Assembly (NCBI RefSeq): GCF_006715145.1
Contig: NZ_VFMR01000001.1
Location: 1,922,001-1,986,000, forward strand
Length of the DNA: 64,000 nt
Direction: 5' to 3'
From: Microbacterium sp. SLBN-146
GTDB lineage: Bacteria > Actinomycetota > Actinomycetes > Actinomycetales > Microbacteriaceae
The notes under the pieces are model-generated. The model saw nothing but the letters and a program-made list of their open reading frames with translations. It was not told the DNA's origin and did not search any database. Numbering within the stretch: the first letter of the stretch is position 1; each line of letters opens with the position of its first letter. This document shows positions 17,366 through 26,098 of this stretch, piece after piece. The translations under genes were made by a program, and so were the position numbers.

Positions 17366-18037
17366 TCAGTCGGTGCAGGCCAGTCGACTCTGCATCGCCT
17401 GCATCGCATCGATCTCGGCTGTCTGACCGGTCTTCATGCTCTGCGCGACGGCGAGCGCACGCTCCTCGCTCCCGAGGTCGAGGAGCGCTTCGGCCATCGG
17501 GATCGCGCCCTGATGGTGCCGGATCATGAGGTCGAGGAAGAGGCAGTCGGCCTCGTTCCCCGTGGCCGCCGACAGGTCGGCGAGTTCGGCGTTCGAGGCC
17601 ATCCCCATCGCGACCCGCGCCTCTTCCGCCGTGAGGACGCCGCCGTCGCCGTGCGCGTGGCCGTCGGCATCCTGCATCCACTGCATCATGGGACCGCCCG
17701 ACTGGGGGAGACCCCACTTGACGAGCCAGTCGTACATCTCGCCCTTTTGGCTCGCTTGAGCCGTGGCGATGTCGTACGACAGGATCCGCAGCTCTTCGTC
17801 GTCGGTCTTGCGATAGATCTCCATCGCCATCTCGATCGCCTGCGTGTGGTGCACCTGCATGTCGCGCGCGAAGCCGGCTTCGGGCGACGACGTGCCCGGA
17901 AGAGCGACGGAAGCCGCCGGCGCGAAGGTCGAGAAGCGACCGATCGCGAAAGCCAGTGCGCCGATCGCCAGTGCGACCAGTACCCACAGGATCCAGCGCG
18001 ATCGGGAAGGCGCCGGGGCGGTCGAGCCGCCCGTCAT
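17366..18037 (-). CDS. DUF305 family membrane-anchored protein
   Basis: A 223-residue protein with one N-terminal membrane segment (WILWVLVALAIGALAFAIG) and an outward DUF305 domain. The domain's histidine-rich helices are clear: FARDMQVHHTQAIEMAMEIY and FLDLMIRHHQGAIPMAEALL. DUF305 proteins are ferritin-like helical bundles often found with metal-stress genes; a biochemical role is not established. Its start overlaps the stop of the DUF3105 gene by one base, a pair conserved in actinobacteria. A second, unrelated-position DUF305 gene lies at 28880. Confidence 0.92.
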   Translation of the reverse strand: MTGGSTAPAPSRSRWILWVLVALAIGALAFAIGRFSTFAPAASVALPGTSSPEAGFARDMQVHHTQAIEMAMEIYRKTDDEELRILSYDIATAQASQKGEMYDWLVKWGLPQSGGPMMQWMQDADGHAHGDGGVLTAEEARVAMGMASNAELADLSAATGNEADCLFLDLMIRHHQGAIPMAEALLDLGSEERALAVAQSMKTGQTAEIDAMQAMQSRLACTD

Positions 18038-18750
18038 CAGCTCTGCTTGCCGGGACCGTCGATCGCGCCGGAGCAGAGCGCGCCGGGCTCGGGGACGTCG
18101 TCAGCGCGCCAGTGCGCGTTGAAGAACTCCTCGAACCGGGGGTCATCGACCTCGTCGAGCGCGAGCTGGTGGTTCCAACTGCTGAGCGTAAGCGGGGCAT
18201 CCATGCCCTCGAACGGCGAGAGGATCACGTAGCTCGACGGGAGCTTGGCCTTGACGGCGTCGAGGTCGGCGCCCTGGATGCGTTCGGGGTCGTACGTCAC
18301 CCACACGGCGCCGTGCTCGAGCGAGTGGACCGCGTTCTCGTTCACCTGCGGCTCGCTGTAGACGCCGCAGTTGAGCCACACCGAGTTGTGGGGGCCGCCC
18401 GCGGGCGGGGTCTGCTCGTAGTCGACGGTGCCCTCGACGTGCGTCGTGACGTTCTCGAACTCTTCGACGCCCTCGACGACCGCGCCGTTCCCCCCGGCGG
18501 TGTAGGTCGGTGGGGGCGGCGGTGCGAAGACGACGGATGCCACGATCGCTCCGATGATGACAACGGCCGCGGCGGAGCCGACCGACCACCAGACGATCTT
18601 CCCGCGCTTGCGCTTGGCGAGCTGCTTCTGATACTCGGCGAGCTTCTCCTGGCGCTTCTGCTCACGCTGCTGCTTGACCGTCAGGTTGATCTGGGCCTGC
18701 GTGGCGGGATTGCCGCTGGCACGCTTGTCGGCGGGGGGCGTCGGGGTCAT
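18037..18750 (-). CDS. DUF3105 family membrane-anchored protein
   Basis: A 237-residue protein. A charged, Lys/Gln-rich cytoplasmic N-terminus (about residues 20-48, QQREQKRQEKLAEYQKQLAKRKRGK) precedes one membrane helix. The outward DUF3105 domain contains TPPAGGPHNSVWLNCGVYSEPQVNENAVHSLEHGAVWVTY, whose His and Cys residues are the family's conserved set. Function is unknown. It is the first gene of a two-gene unit with DUF305 and reads away from the exporter gene on the other strand. Confidence 0.92.
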   Translation of the reverse strand: MTPTPPADKRASGNPATQAQINLTVKQQREQKRQEKLAEYQKQLAKRKRGKIVWWSVGSAAAVVIIGAIVASVVFAPPPPPTYTAGGNGAVVEGVEEFENVTTHVEGTVDYEQTPPAGGPHNSVWLNCGVYSEPQVNENAVHSLEHGAVWVTYDPERIQGADLDAVKAKLPSSYVILSPFEGMDAPLTLSSWNHQLALDEVDDPRFEEFFNAHWRADDVPEPGALCSGAIDGPGKQS

Positions 18751-18878
18751 GATCGCGGTCTCTGCTCAGGCGTCGGGACGACGTCGGGGGCGGGTCAGGT
18801 CAATCCTATGCGCGGGTATGCGATGAATACGCTGGGAGGAGCCCCGCAAGGAGCCCCATGTGCGCGTGCGGCATCCGG

Positions 18879-18902
18879 TATCATTGTCTCGAATCGATTC
18901 GA
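18879..18902 (+). promoter_or_regulatory. Candidate exporter promoter with a 14-bp perfect palindrome
   Basis: TATCAT (18879-18884) could be a -10 box. Directly downstream lies TCGAATCGATTCGA (18889-18902), a perfect 14-bp palindrome over the expected start site. It fits an operator for a dimeric repressor of the exporter that follows. No regulator gene is adjacent. Confidence 0.5.
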
Positions 18903-18995
18903 TTCCCACAGCTTTGCCGGTTCCTCCGGCCCATCCGTGCGTGAGCCGTGCATCACCGACTCCGACACCCGCCGCAGAACGAAACGAAGATCCCC

Positions 18996-20348
18996 GTGCT
19001 CGACACCGCGTCCATTCCCGTCGTCCCGACCGAGACCTCCCCGATCCGCATCCCTCACCGCGGAAGCCCCACAGGGGCCATCCGCACCCTCGGATCGAAC
19101 CCCGCCACGGCGCCGATCGTGCTGCATCCGGGAGACGCGATCCCCACGCGCAAGCGGGTGCTGTACATCATCCTGCTCGGGGCTCTCACCGCCCTCGGCC
19201 CGTTCACGATCGACCTCTACCTGCCGGCGTTCCCCGTCCTCGAGAGCGACTTCAACACGACCGCCGCCGCTATCCAGCTCACCCTCACGGGCACCATGAT
19301 CGGGTTCGCCGTCGGGCAGCTCATCGTCGGCCCCCTGAGCGACAAGGTCGGGCGTCGCATCCCGCTCATCAGCGTCACCGCGCTCCACGTCCTGGCCAGC
19401 ACCGCCGCGGCTTTCGCCCCGACGCTCGAGATGCTCATGGTCACGCGCGTTCTCATGGGTGCCGGTGCCGCGGCCGGGGGAGTCGTCGCCGCCGCCATCG
19501 TTCGCGACCTCTTCGGCGGTCGACGGCTCGTCGTCATGCTCTCTCGACTGGCGCTCGTGTCGGGTGTCGCGCCGGTCCTCGCACCGCTCCTGGGGTCCGC
19601 TCTCCTCCTCGTCATGCCGTGGCGCGGCATCTTCCTCGCGCTCGCCGTCTACGGCGCGATCATGCTCGTGTCGACCGTGCTCCTCATCCCCGAGACGCTT
19701 CCGCGGGCGCGCCGAACCGAGAAGGGGACGACGACGGTCTGGCAGCGCTATCGGAGCGTCCTGAGCGATCGCGTCTTCATCGGCGTCCTCATCATCGGTG
19801 GCATGACCTTCAGCGGGCTCTTCTCCTATCTGTCGGCGTCGTCCTTCCTCTTCCAGCAGACGTACGAATTCAGTCCGCAGGTCTACGGGATGCTCTTCGC
19901 AGCGAATTCGCTCGGTGTCGTACTCGGCGTCCAGGCGGCATCCCGACTCGCGGCACGCTACGGACCGCAGTGGGTCATGGCGTTCTCGACGGGCGTGCTG
20001 GTCGCGGCATCCGTCACGATCATCGTGACCGATCAGCTGGGACTCGGACTGTGGGGAACCGTCATCCCGCTGTTCTTCTTCATGACGGCGTGCGGCTTCA
20101 CCTTCCCCTGCGTGCAGGTTCTCGCCCTCGATCGCCACGGTAAGGCGGCCGGAACCGCGCAGTCCATCGTCGGGGCGACGAACTTCGGCGTCGCGGGGCT
20201 CATCTCGCCCCTCGTCGGGTGGATCGCACGCGACGCCGGCATCACGGCGACGACGATGGCCTCCGTCATGGTCGGATGCTCGGTCATCGGGCTGCTCTCG
20301 CTCTGGCTCGTCGTCCGCCCCAAGACGGTCGAACGGCTCGCTCCGTAG
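18996..20348 (+). CDS. Bcr/CflA-type MFS drug exporter
   Basis: A 450-residue, 12-helix major facilitator. The first helix, LYIILLGALTALGPFTIDLYLPAFP, has the Asp of the Bcr/CflA motif D1 (FTIDLYLPA). Motif A is VGPLSDKVGRRIPL. Motif C is in LVSGVAPVLAPLLGS. Likely a proton antiporter for antibiotics or toxic metabolites at the cytoplasmic membrane. The start is uncertain: GTG 18996 is used, while a GTG at 18948 would add 16 residues and neither has a strong ribosome site. It is the only gene of its unit. Confidence 0.9.
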   Translation: MLDTASIPVVPTETSPIRIPHRGSPTGAIRTLGSNPATAPIVLHPGDAIPTRKRVLYIILLGALTALGPFTIDLYLPAFPVLESDFNTTAAAIQLTLTGTMIGFAVGQLIVGPLSDKVGRRIPLISVTALHVLASTAAAFAPTLEMLMVTRVLMGAGAAAGGVVAAAIVRDLFGGRRLVVMLSRLALVSGVAPVLAPLLGSALLLVMPWRGIFLALAVYGAIMLVSTVLLIPETLPRARRTEKGTTTVWQRYRSVLSDRVFIGVLIIGGMTFSGLFSYLSASSFLFQQTYEFSPQVYGMLFAANSLGVVLGVQAASRLAARYGPQWVMAFSTGVLVAASVTIIVTDQLGLGLWGTVIPLFFFMTACGFTFPCVQVLALDRHGKAAGTAQSIVGATNFGVAGLISPLVGWIARDAGITATTMASVMVGCSVIGLLSLWLVVRPKTVERLAP

Positions 20349-20837
20349 TCAGCCCCGCACGGGCTGGAGGCGGAACAGCCGAACCGTGCGCCCCGATGCG
20401 CGCTCGTACGAGCGGTATCCCGGCCACTGCCTCTCGATGCGCGCCCACGCGGCGTCGCGTTCGTCGTCCGGGATGAGGCTCGCCCGGACCGGCATGCGGC
20501 GGCCGTGGACGGTGATCTCCGCATCGGGATGTGCGAGAAGGTTCGACGTCCACGCGGGATGCCGCCCACCGGCGAAGTTCGTCCCCGCCACGATCGCACG
20601 GCCCTTTCCGTCGGGTGTGTACATGAGCGCGGCATCCCGAGGCTCACCGGACCTCGCGCCGGTCGTGTGCAGCACGAGGGAGGGGACGAGAAGTCCGCTC
20701 AACGGCACCCCGCCGCCGGTGACGACGGCGAAGACCCGCTCGAGGCGCGGCATCAATCGAGGCCCGAATCGCCGGAACGCGCGAGTGCGCGTCAGGGGGG
20801 CGATCATGGCGCGGACGACATCCAGCACGCGGGTCAT
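20349..20837 (-). CDS. Deazaflavin (F420)-type nitroreductase family protein
   Basis: A 162-residue split-barrel protein of the Ddn/nitroreductase-like family found in F420-using actinobacteria. The family signature is visible: LVLHTTGARSGEPRDAALMYTPDGKGRAIVAGTNFAGGRHPAWTSNLLAHPDAEITVHGRRMPVRA. Cofactor use (F420 or FMN) is inferred from family. ATG 20837, preceded by GAGGATGACGCC, is preferred over a much longer reading that runs into the divergent PAP2 gene. The stop codon abuts the exporter gene end. Confidence 0.85.
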   Translation of the reverse strand: MTRVLDVVRAMIAPLTRTRAFRRFGPRLMPRLERVFAVVTGGGVPLSGLLVPSLVLHTTGARSGEPRDAALMYTPDGKGRAIVAGTNFAGGRHPAWTSNLLAHPDAEITVHGRRMPVRASLIPDDERDAAWARIERQWPGYRSYERASGRTVRLFRLQPVRG

Positions 20838-20862
20838 GGCGTCATCCTCGCAGGCCTTCGTG

Positions 20863-20868
20863 CACAAT
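20863..20868 (+). promoter_or_regulatory. Candidate -10 box CACAAT of a leaderless promoter (PAP2 gene)
   Basis: CACAAT lies six bases before ATG 20875. It is a weaker match to the hexamer than other cases in the window. Confidence 0.4.
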
Positions 20869-20874
20869 GGTCCG

Positions 20875-21537
20875 ATGCGTGCCAACGGAGCGACGACGGA
20901 CACCGCGAGACTGCGAGCAGTTCCGCTCATCGTGTGGGGGCTCGTGCTGGTCGTGCTCGCGACGGGGCTGGGTGCGTGGGTGTATCTCCGCGGGAGCGGG
21001 CCCTTCGTCGTCGACGCCTGGTGGGAAGGCGTCATGTCTCAGGCATCCGCGCCCTTCCTCTCCGGCCTCTCGCTTGCGATGAACTTCCTCGGCGGAGGCT
21101 GGTTCGCCGTCTTCGTCGTGCCGATCGGGGGCACGATCGTCTTCCTGATCCTGCGGCGGCCGTGGACCGCCACGTACTTCCTTGTGGCCCAGGCCGTTTC
21201 TGCGGGGCTCGTGCAGGTACTCAAGAGCACTTTCGGTCGGGCTCGTCCTGAGGGCATCCTGATCGTCAGCGACTTCGGGTCGTTCCCTTCGGGGCACGCT
21301 GCGGGAGCGGCGACCCTCGCGACGATCTTCGTCGTGCTCTTCCCTCGCACCGTCGTCGTCCTCATCGGTGCCGCGTGGGTGCTCCTCATGTCGTTCAGCC
21401 GCACGTATCTGCTCGCGCACTGGTTGAGCGACACCCTCGGCGGAGTGCTCGTCGGCGTCGGCGCCGCGCTCGTTCTCGCGGGAGCGATGTCCAGGCCGCT
21501 CGGTCGCGAGCTCGAGTCGCTCCGCGCGACGCGGTAG
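20875..21537 (+). CDS. PAP2-family phosphatase, membrane-bound
   Basis: A 220-residue type 2 phosphatidic acid phosphatase with about six membrane helices. The three-part active site is complete: KSTFGRARP, then PSGHAAGAAT, then SRTYLLAHWLSDTLGG. Substrates in this family include phosphatidic acid and undecaprenyl pyrophosphate, and which one applies is not visible. ATG 20875 was chosen by the match of the first helix and by the -10-like hexamer six bases upstream. In-frame upstream codons would overlap the start of the divergent reductase gene. Confidence 0.9.
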   Translation: MRANGATTDTARLRAVPLIVWGLVLVVLATGLGAWVYLRGSGPFVVDAWWEGVMSQASAPFLSGLSLAMNFLGGGWFAVFVVPIGGTIVFLILRRPWTATYFLVAQAVSAGLVQVLKSTFGRARPEGILIVSDFGSFPSGHAAGAATLATIFVVLFPRTVVVLIGAAWVLLMSFSRTYLLAHWLSDTLGGVLVGVGAALVLAGAMSRPLGRELESLRATR

Positions 21538-21545
21538 CTGCCTGC

Positions 21546-21624
21546 CGAAACGACACGATCCGCGACGAAGCGACGCGGTCCGTGCGCACGCGGAGTGGTG
21601 TTTCGCGCGCATCGTGTCGCTTCG
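21546..21624 (+). repeat. Imperfect intergenic palindrome of CGAARCGACACGAT type
   Basis: 21546-21564 pairs with 21606-21624, with two mismatches. An inner related copy, ACGAAGCGACGCGG, lies at about 21565-21578. It fills the space between the PAP2 gene and the HerA-like gene. It is a different sequence family from the CTCGCCGAG palindromes. Confidence 0.75.
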
Positions 21625-21657
21625 CGAAAAGCCCGGGCCAGGTCGGATGCGGGTGGC

Positions 21658-21663
21658 TAGGCT
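21658..21663 (+). promoter_or_regulatory. -10 box TAGGCT of a leaderless promoter (HerA-like gene)
   Basis: TAGGCT followed by GAGCGC and then ATG 21670. The identical 12-base arrangement precedes mogA at 34294. Confidence 0.65.
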
Positions 21664-21669
21664 GAGCGC

Positions 21670-23559
21670 ATGACCGAGCACGACGCTGCTGTCGCCGCCG
21701 CGGAAGCCGAAGTCGCGCGTCTCCGCGCGGAAGCGGAGGCAGCCGAGGCGCTCCTGAAAGCCGCGCAGGCGAAGGCCGCGCTGGCGACGGCAGAGGCGGA
21801 TGCCGCGAAGGCGCGGCTCGCGCAAGGGTCGCCCACCGCGCCGCCGGTCCCCATGCCGCCGGTCCCCGTGCCGCCGGACCCCGTGCTTACGGACCCCGTG
21901 CCCGCGGATGCGGCGCGCTCGGACACGGAAGCTGGGCCGCTCGACGCGTCGGCGGTCGAGGCGATCATCGCGGGATACACGTTCGACGCCGCGACGCTCG
22001 ACCTCGGTGCCCTCGTGAACACAGACCCCGTGCGCGACGCGCAGATCCGGATTCCGCTCAGCATGATGAATCGCCACGGTCTCGTCGCGGGCGCGACCGG
22101 CACGGGTAAGACCCGCACGCTGCAGGGTCTTGCGGAGCAGCTCGCCGCGAAGGGCGTGCCGGTGTTCGCGGCCGACATCAAGGGCGACCTGTCGGGCGTC
22201 GCCACGCCGGGGGAGCAGAGCGAGAAGCTCCTCGCGCGCACGAGCGCCATCGGCCAGGAGTGGGAGCCCGCGGCATCCGTCACCGAATACTTCGCGCTGG
22301 GCGGGGTCGGCAAGGGGGTTCCCGTGCGGGCGACCGTCTCGGGATTCGGTCCGCTCCTCCTGAGCAAGGTGCTGGGGCTCAACCAGACGCAGGAGTCGAG
22401 CCTCGGGCTCGTGTTCCACTACGCCGACAGGAACGGACTCGCCCTCGTCGACCTCTCCGACCTGCGGGCCGTCCTCACGTACCTCACGAGCGACGAGGGC
22501 AAGCCCGAGCTGAAGGAACTCGGCGGCATCTCAGGGGCGACGGCGGGCGTCATCCTGCGCGAGCTCATCACGTTCGCCGACGACGGCGCCGATGTGTTCT
22601 TCGGGGAGCCCGAGTTCGACGTGACGGACTTCTTGCGGACGGCGCCCGATGGTCGCGGCGTGATCAGCCTCCTCGAGGTCCCTGGCGTCATCGACAAACC
22701 CGCGCTCTTCTCCACGTTCCTCATGTACCTCCTCGCGGAGCTGTTCGAGATCCTCCCCGAAGTGGGAGATCTGGATGCCCCGAAGCTCGTGTTCTTCTTC
22801 GACGAAGCGCACCTCCTCTTCCGCGACGCGTCGAAGGACTTCCTCGCCGCGATCACCCAGACCGTTCGGCTCATCCGTTCGAAGGGTGTCGGGGTCTTCT
22901 TCGTGACCCAGACGCCGAAGGACCTTCCGGCGGATGTGCTCGCACAGCTCGGGTCGCGTATCCAGCACGCGCTGCGCGCTTTCACCCCGGATGACGCGAA
23001 AGCGCTCCGCGCGACCGTCGGCACCTACCCGCGATCGGGCTACGACCTCGAGCGCGTGCTCCAGGAGCTCGGGACCGGCGAGGCGATCGTGACCGTCATG
23101 AGCGAGAAGGGTGCACCGACGCCCGTCGCGTGGACGAGGCTGCGGGCACCGCAGGGGCTCATGTCGCCGACGCCGGACCCTGCGATCGTCGCGGCCGTCC
23201 GCGCCTCGCCGTTGCAGGCCAAGTACGGGGCGTCCATCGATCGCGAGTCGGCCCGCGAGATCCTGACGGCGAAGATGCGTGCCGCCGACGAAGCCGCGGC
23301 CGCCGAGGAGGCCGCGCTCGAGAAGGCGAAGATCGACGCCGAGCTCGCGAAGCAGCAGGCGGCGATCGACAAGGCTCAGGCTGCCGCGGACAAGAAGGCG
23401 CAGCAGGAGTACGAGCGGCTCCTGAAGAAGACGGCGGGCACGAGTCGCACCTCGAGCCGTACCCCGACGTCGACCATCGAGAAGATCCTCGGTTCGCGGT
23501 CGACCGAGAAGATCCTCGACGGCGTCATCCGCGGCGTCTTCGGCATCGGTCGCCGCTGA
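21670..23559 (+). CDS. HerA-like P-loop ATPase, DUF853 family
   Basis: A 629-residue protein. Residues 1-50 form an Ala/Glu/Lys-rich coiled coil and 50-75 a proline-rich linker. The ATPase core has Walker A GATGTGKT (141-148), ADIKGDLSG, and Walker B KLVFFFDEAHLLF. A second Ala/Lys-rich coiled coil (about residues 540-590) precedes the C-terminus. DUF853 proteins are related to the HerA/FtsK motor group, but no partner nuclease (NurA) is nearby and the job is unknown. The gene appears leaderless and is monocistronic. Confidence 0.9.
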   Translation: MTEHDAAVAAAEAEVARLRAEAEAAEALLKAAQAKAALATAEADAAKARLAQGSPTAPPVPMPPVPVPPDPVLTDPVPADAARSDTEAGPLDASAVEAIIAGYTFDAATLDLGALVNTDPVRDAQIRIPLSMMNRHGLVAGATGTGKTRTLQGLAEQLAAKGVPVFAADIKGDLSGVATPGEQSEKLLARTSAIGQEWEPAASVTEYFALGGVGKGVPVRATVSGFGPLLLSKVLGLNQTQESSLGLVFHYADRNGLALVDLSDLRAVLTYLTSDEGKPELKELGGISGATAGVILRELITFADDGADVFFGEPEFDVTDFLRTAPDGRGVISLLEVPGVIDKPALFSTFLMYLLAELFEILPEVGDLDAPKLVFFFDEAHLLFRDASKDFLAAITQTVRLIRSKGVGVFFVTQTPKDLPADVLAQLGSRIQHALRAFTPDDAKALRATVGTYPRSGYDLERVLQELGTGEAIVTVMSEKGAPTPVAWTRLRAPQGLMSPTPDPAIVAAVRASPLQAKYGASIDRESAREILTAKMRAADEAAAAEEAALEKAKIDAELAKQQAAIDKAQAAADKKAQQEYERLLKKTAGTSRTSSRTPTSTIEKILGSRSTEKILDGVIRGVFGIGRR

Positions 23560-23576
23560 CGCACACCCTCGTTCGC

Positions 23577-23692
23577 GCCGAGACCGGGCGTTTCGCCGAG
23601 CCAGGGTGGTGTGCGGCTCGGTGTCGGCGGGATCCCCGGTCTCGACGATCGGGGCGGGTCGGGTCGCGGGGCGGGTCGGGCGCCGGGCGGGG
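23577..23692 (+). repeat. Intergenic palindrome, copy E, with G-tract
   Basis: Outer arms 23577-23588 and 23635-23646 match at 11 of 12 positions. Inner CCGAGCC (23596-23602) pairs with GGCTCGG (23615-23621). A tract of repeated GGG and GGGG runs (23651-23692) follows. It separates the converging HerA-like and iclR genes and is a degenerate member of the CTCGCCGAG family. Confidence 0.65.
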
Positions 23693-24415
23693 TCAGCGGC
23701 CGGCGGCGACGGGGAGGGCGAGGGATGCCGCGGCGTCGCGCAGCGCGCTGACGTGACGTGCGGCGAGCGAGAGGCGGGCGATCGAGGTCGAGAGGGTGAC
23801 GGCGCCGACCACGCGCTGTGTATCGTCGGCGACGGGGACGGCGAGGCACCCGCGGTCCGGAGCCAGGAGCGCGACCTGCTCCGTGTACCCGCGAACGGCG
23901 TACGCCTCGGCGATCGCCTGCCGCATATCGCTCGATGCTTCTCCCCATCGGCGGTCCGAGCGGTCGGCATCGCCGTACGTGATGAGCCACAGATGCCCGA
24001 CGGCCGACGCCGTCGGATCGGCTGTCATCGCCGCGCGATCGCACAGCGGCGAGGCGGGGTCCTCGTCGAGCACCGTGAACCCGCTTCCGTGCAGGGCGAA
24101 CAGGTGCACGGCCTCGCCCGTCTCGGCGCGCAGCCGGTCGACGACGGGGGCGTGGGCCGGACGGACGGAACCCACGAGAGCCGCGAGTTCGAGGACGCGT
24201 GCCCCGAGGAGGAACCCCGAGAAGTCGGCGCGGCGCACGAGGTACTCGTCGCGGACGAGCGAGTTGACCACCCGGTAGACCGTCGCGCGCGGTGCGCCCA
24301 CGGCGCGGGCGATGTCGGCGGCGGATGCTCCGCGGTCGTCCCGCGCGACCTGCTCGAGGATCTCCAGCGCGAGCCCGATCCCCTTCTCGGGCAGGCGGGA
24401 CACCGTCTCGCTCAC
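23693..24415 (-). CDS. IclR-family transcriptional regulator
   Basis: A 240-residue IclR regulator. The winged helix-turn-helix reads GASAADIARAVGAPRATVYRVVNSLVRDEYLVR (about residues 29-61). The effector-binding GAF-like domain follows with ETGEAVHLFALHGSGFTVLDED and the C-terminal GAVTLSTSIARLS. It starts at GTG 24415, overlapping the permease stop by four bases (GTGA), so it is co-expressed with the transporter and probably regulates it. The ligand is likely an amine or amino acid, inferred from the transporter. Confidence 0.9.
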   Translation of the reverse strand: MSETVSRLPEKGIGLALEILEQVARDDRGASAADIARAVGAPRATVYRVVNSLVRDEYLVRRADFSGFLLGARVLELAALVGSVRPAHAPVVDRLRAETGEAVHLFALHGSGFTVLDEDPASPLCDRAAMTADPTASAVGHLWLITYGDADRSDRRWGEASSDMRQAIAEAYAVRGYTEQVALLAPDRGCLAVPVADDTQRVVGAVTLSTSIARLSLAARHVSALRDAAASLALPVAAGR

Positions 24416-25854
24416 GGGCGTCCTCCCGCGTCGATGCAGTCCGTATCGATGGGGGAGTCGTGCATCCCCACGCGGAGGAAGATCGCGGGATGCCGCGCGA
24501 GCCGCACCATCCCCGCGGCGACGAGGGCTCCGAGGATCGCGACCGTGCCGGCGAGACCGAGGGGATTGGCGAGCGCCGTCTGCCGCACGAAGAAGACGAG
24601 GACCGCGAGGAGAGCCACGAGCGGAACCCCGGCGAGCAGGACGGGGCGCCACGTGAGCTCGCCGATGCGGGAGAGGAAGACGGGCGCGGCGAGGCAGACG
24701 AGCGCATAGGCGAGGGCGAAGCCGATGAGTGCGGCGGGGCTCGTCAGCATCCGCAGTTCCTGCCTCGTGCCACCGAGGGCGAAGACGGCGACGGGGATCA
24801 AGGTCACGACGCTCGTCAGCACGAGAGCTCCCGCGGCGGGGACGCCGCGCGCGGAGGTCCGTCCGAAGACCGAGGGGAGAAGTCCTTCGCGGCTCATCGC
24901 GAACGCCACGCGCGACGCCGCGTTCGTCATCGCGAGAGCGCACGCGAGGAACGAGACCGCGACGATCCCATCGACGACGCCGCCGAATCCCGTGATGGCG
25001 ACGAGCGACGCTCCCTGCGGGTCCTCGACGACGAGCGAGAGCTGCGCGGCCGTCCCCACGAGCATGACGACCGATATGGCTCCCGCGCTCAAGAGGAGCG
25101 CACGAGGAACCGTCGCGAAGGGCCGTCGCGTCTCGGGGGCGAGCGCGACTCCGCTCTCGAATCCCACGAAGCCGATGAGTGCGAACGAGACTCCCGCCAT
25201 GATGGCTTCCACCGAGACGTCGGTCGTCGCTGTGGGGACGAGGAGCTGCAGATCCCAGCCCGCGAAGGCCAGCGCGGCGAGCGAGAGCGCGATGACGGCG
25301 AGTACCGCGATCGTCTCGATGACGAGCAGCATCCGCGTGGACATGCGAAGCCCTCGCGAGATGACCGCTGCGATGACGACGCCGAACCCCACGGTGAAGA
25401 CGGCGACGGCCCACATCGGCGGATCGGGCGTCGACATCACGAGTTGGGTGACCCGTGAAGCCCCCGACGTGAGTGTGCTGAGCGCGATCGCGAGCGACCC
25501 GAGCGCGAGGGCTGCCCCCGCGACGAGGCCCGTTCGCGGGCCCAGGCCGCGGGCGACGAACGTGTAGATCGAGCCGGTGCTGGAGATCCTGCGCGCGAAC
25601 ATGCCGAGCACGAGCGCGATCCCGATGACGAGGGTGGCCGTGATGACCACGTCGAGGAACGCGAGATGACCGCTTCGTGCGAACAGTGCGGAGGGGTGGA
25701 TCAGGAGGACACCCGCCGGTGCGGTCGCTGCGACGGACTGTGCGACGACGTCGATCGTGCCCGCGTGACGGCGCCGGAGACCCGCGAAAGGAGATGCGGC
25801 GCCGAGGTCGGTCCTCGGCTGCCTCTTCCGGATGGCCTCCGCGAGTGCGCTCAC
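24412..25854 (-). CDS. APC-superfamily amino acid/amine permease
   Basis: A 480-residue secondary transporter with 12 or more helices. The APC start motif is seen: TIDVVAQSVAATAPAGVLL, then GSIYTFVARGLGPRTGLVAGA as TM3. The conserved GFVGFESGVALAPETRRPFATVPRAL motif follows TM6. GTG 25854 is preceded by AGGGGGACGC, a good ribosome site. A longer reading into the amine oxidase promoter region is unlikely. It is translationally coupled to iclR and divergent from the amine oxidase genes, so an amine substrate or oxidation product is a reasonable guess. Confidence 0.9.
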   Translation of the reverse strand: MSALAEAIRKRQPRTDLGAASPFAGLRRRHAGTIDVVAQSVAATAPAGVLLIHPSALFARSGHLAFLDVVITATLVIGIALVLGMFARRISSTGSIYTFVARGLGPRTGLVAGAALALGSLAIALSTLTSGASRVTQLVMSTPDPPMWAVAVFTVGFGVVIAAVISRGLRMSTRMLLVIETIAVLAVIALSLAALAFAGWDLQLLVPTATTDVSVEAIMAGVSFALIGFVGFESGVALAPETRRPFATVPRALLLSAGAISVVMLVGTAAQLSLVVEDPQGASLVAITGFGGVVDGIVAVSFLACALAMTNAASRVAFAMSREGLLPSVFGRTSARGVPAAGALVLTSVVTLIPVAVFALGGTRQELRMLTSPAALIGFALAYALVCLAAPVFLSRIGELTWRPVLLAGVPLVALLAVLVFFVRQTALANPLGLAGTVAILGALVAAGMVRLARHPAIFLRVGMHDSPIDTDCIDAGGRP

Positions 25855-26098
25855 GCGTCCCCCTGACTGCGCACGTCCGGCGCTGTCGGGAGCGTATTGG
25901 CGCACTGTTGCACCGAACGTCAGCCTCTGTTTCCGGGATGTGAACCGGGGAGAGACATGCGGATGCTGCGGCGACGGACGTGTCTCACACGGTTTTCGCT
26001 GCGCGTTCGGGAGCGAACACCGCGGGGAAATCGCGAGGGCGAAGAATCGCCGGGACGCGACCCCTGTGCCGCGTCCCCTCCCGACCGAAAGGATCCCT

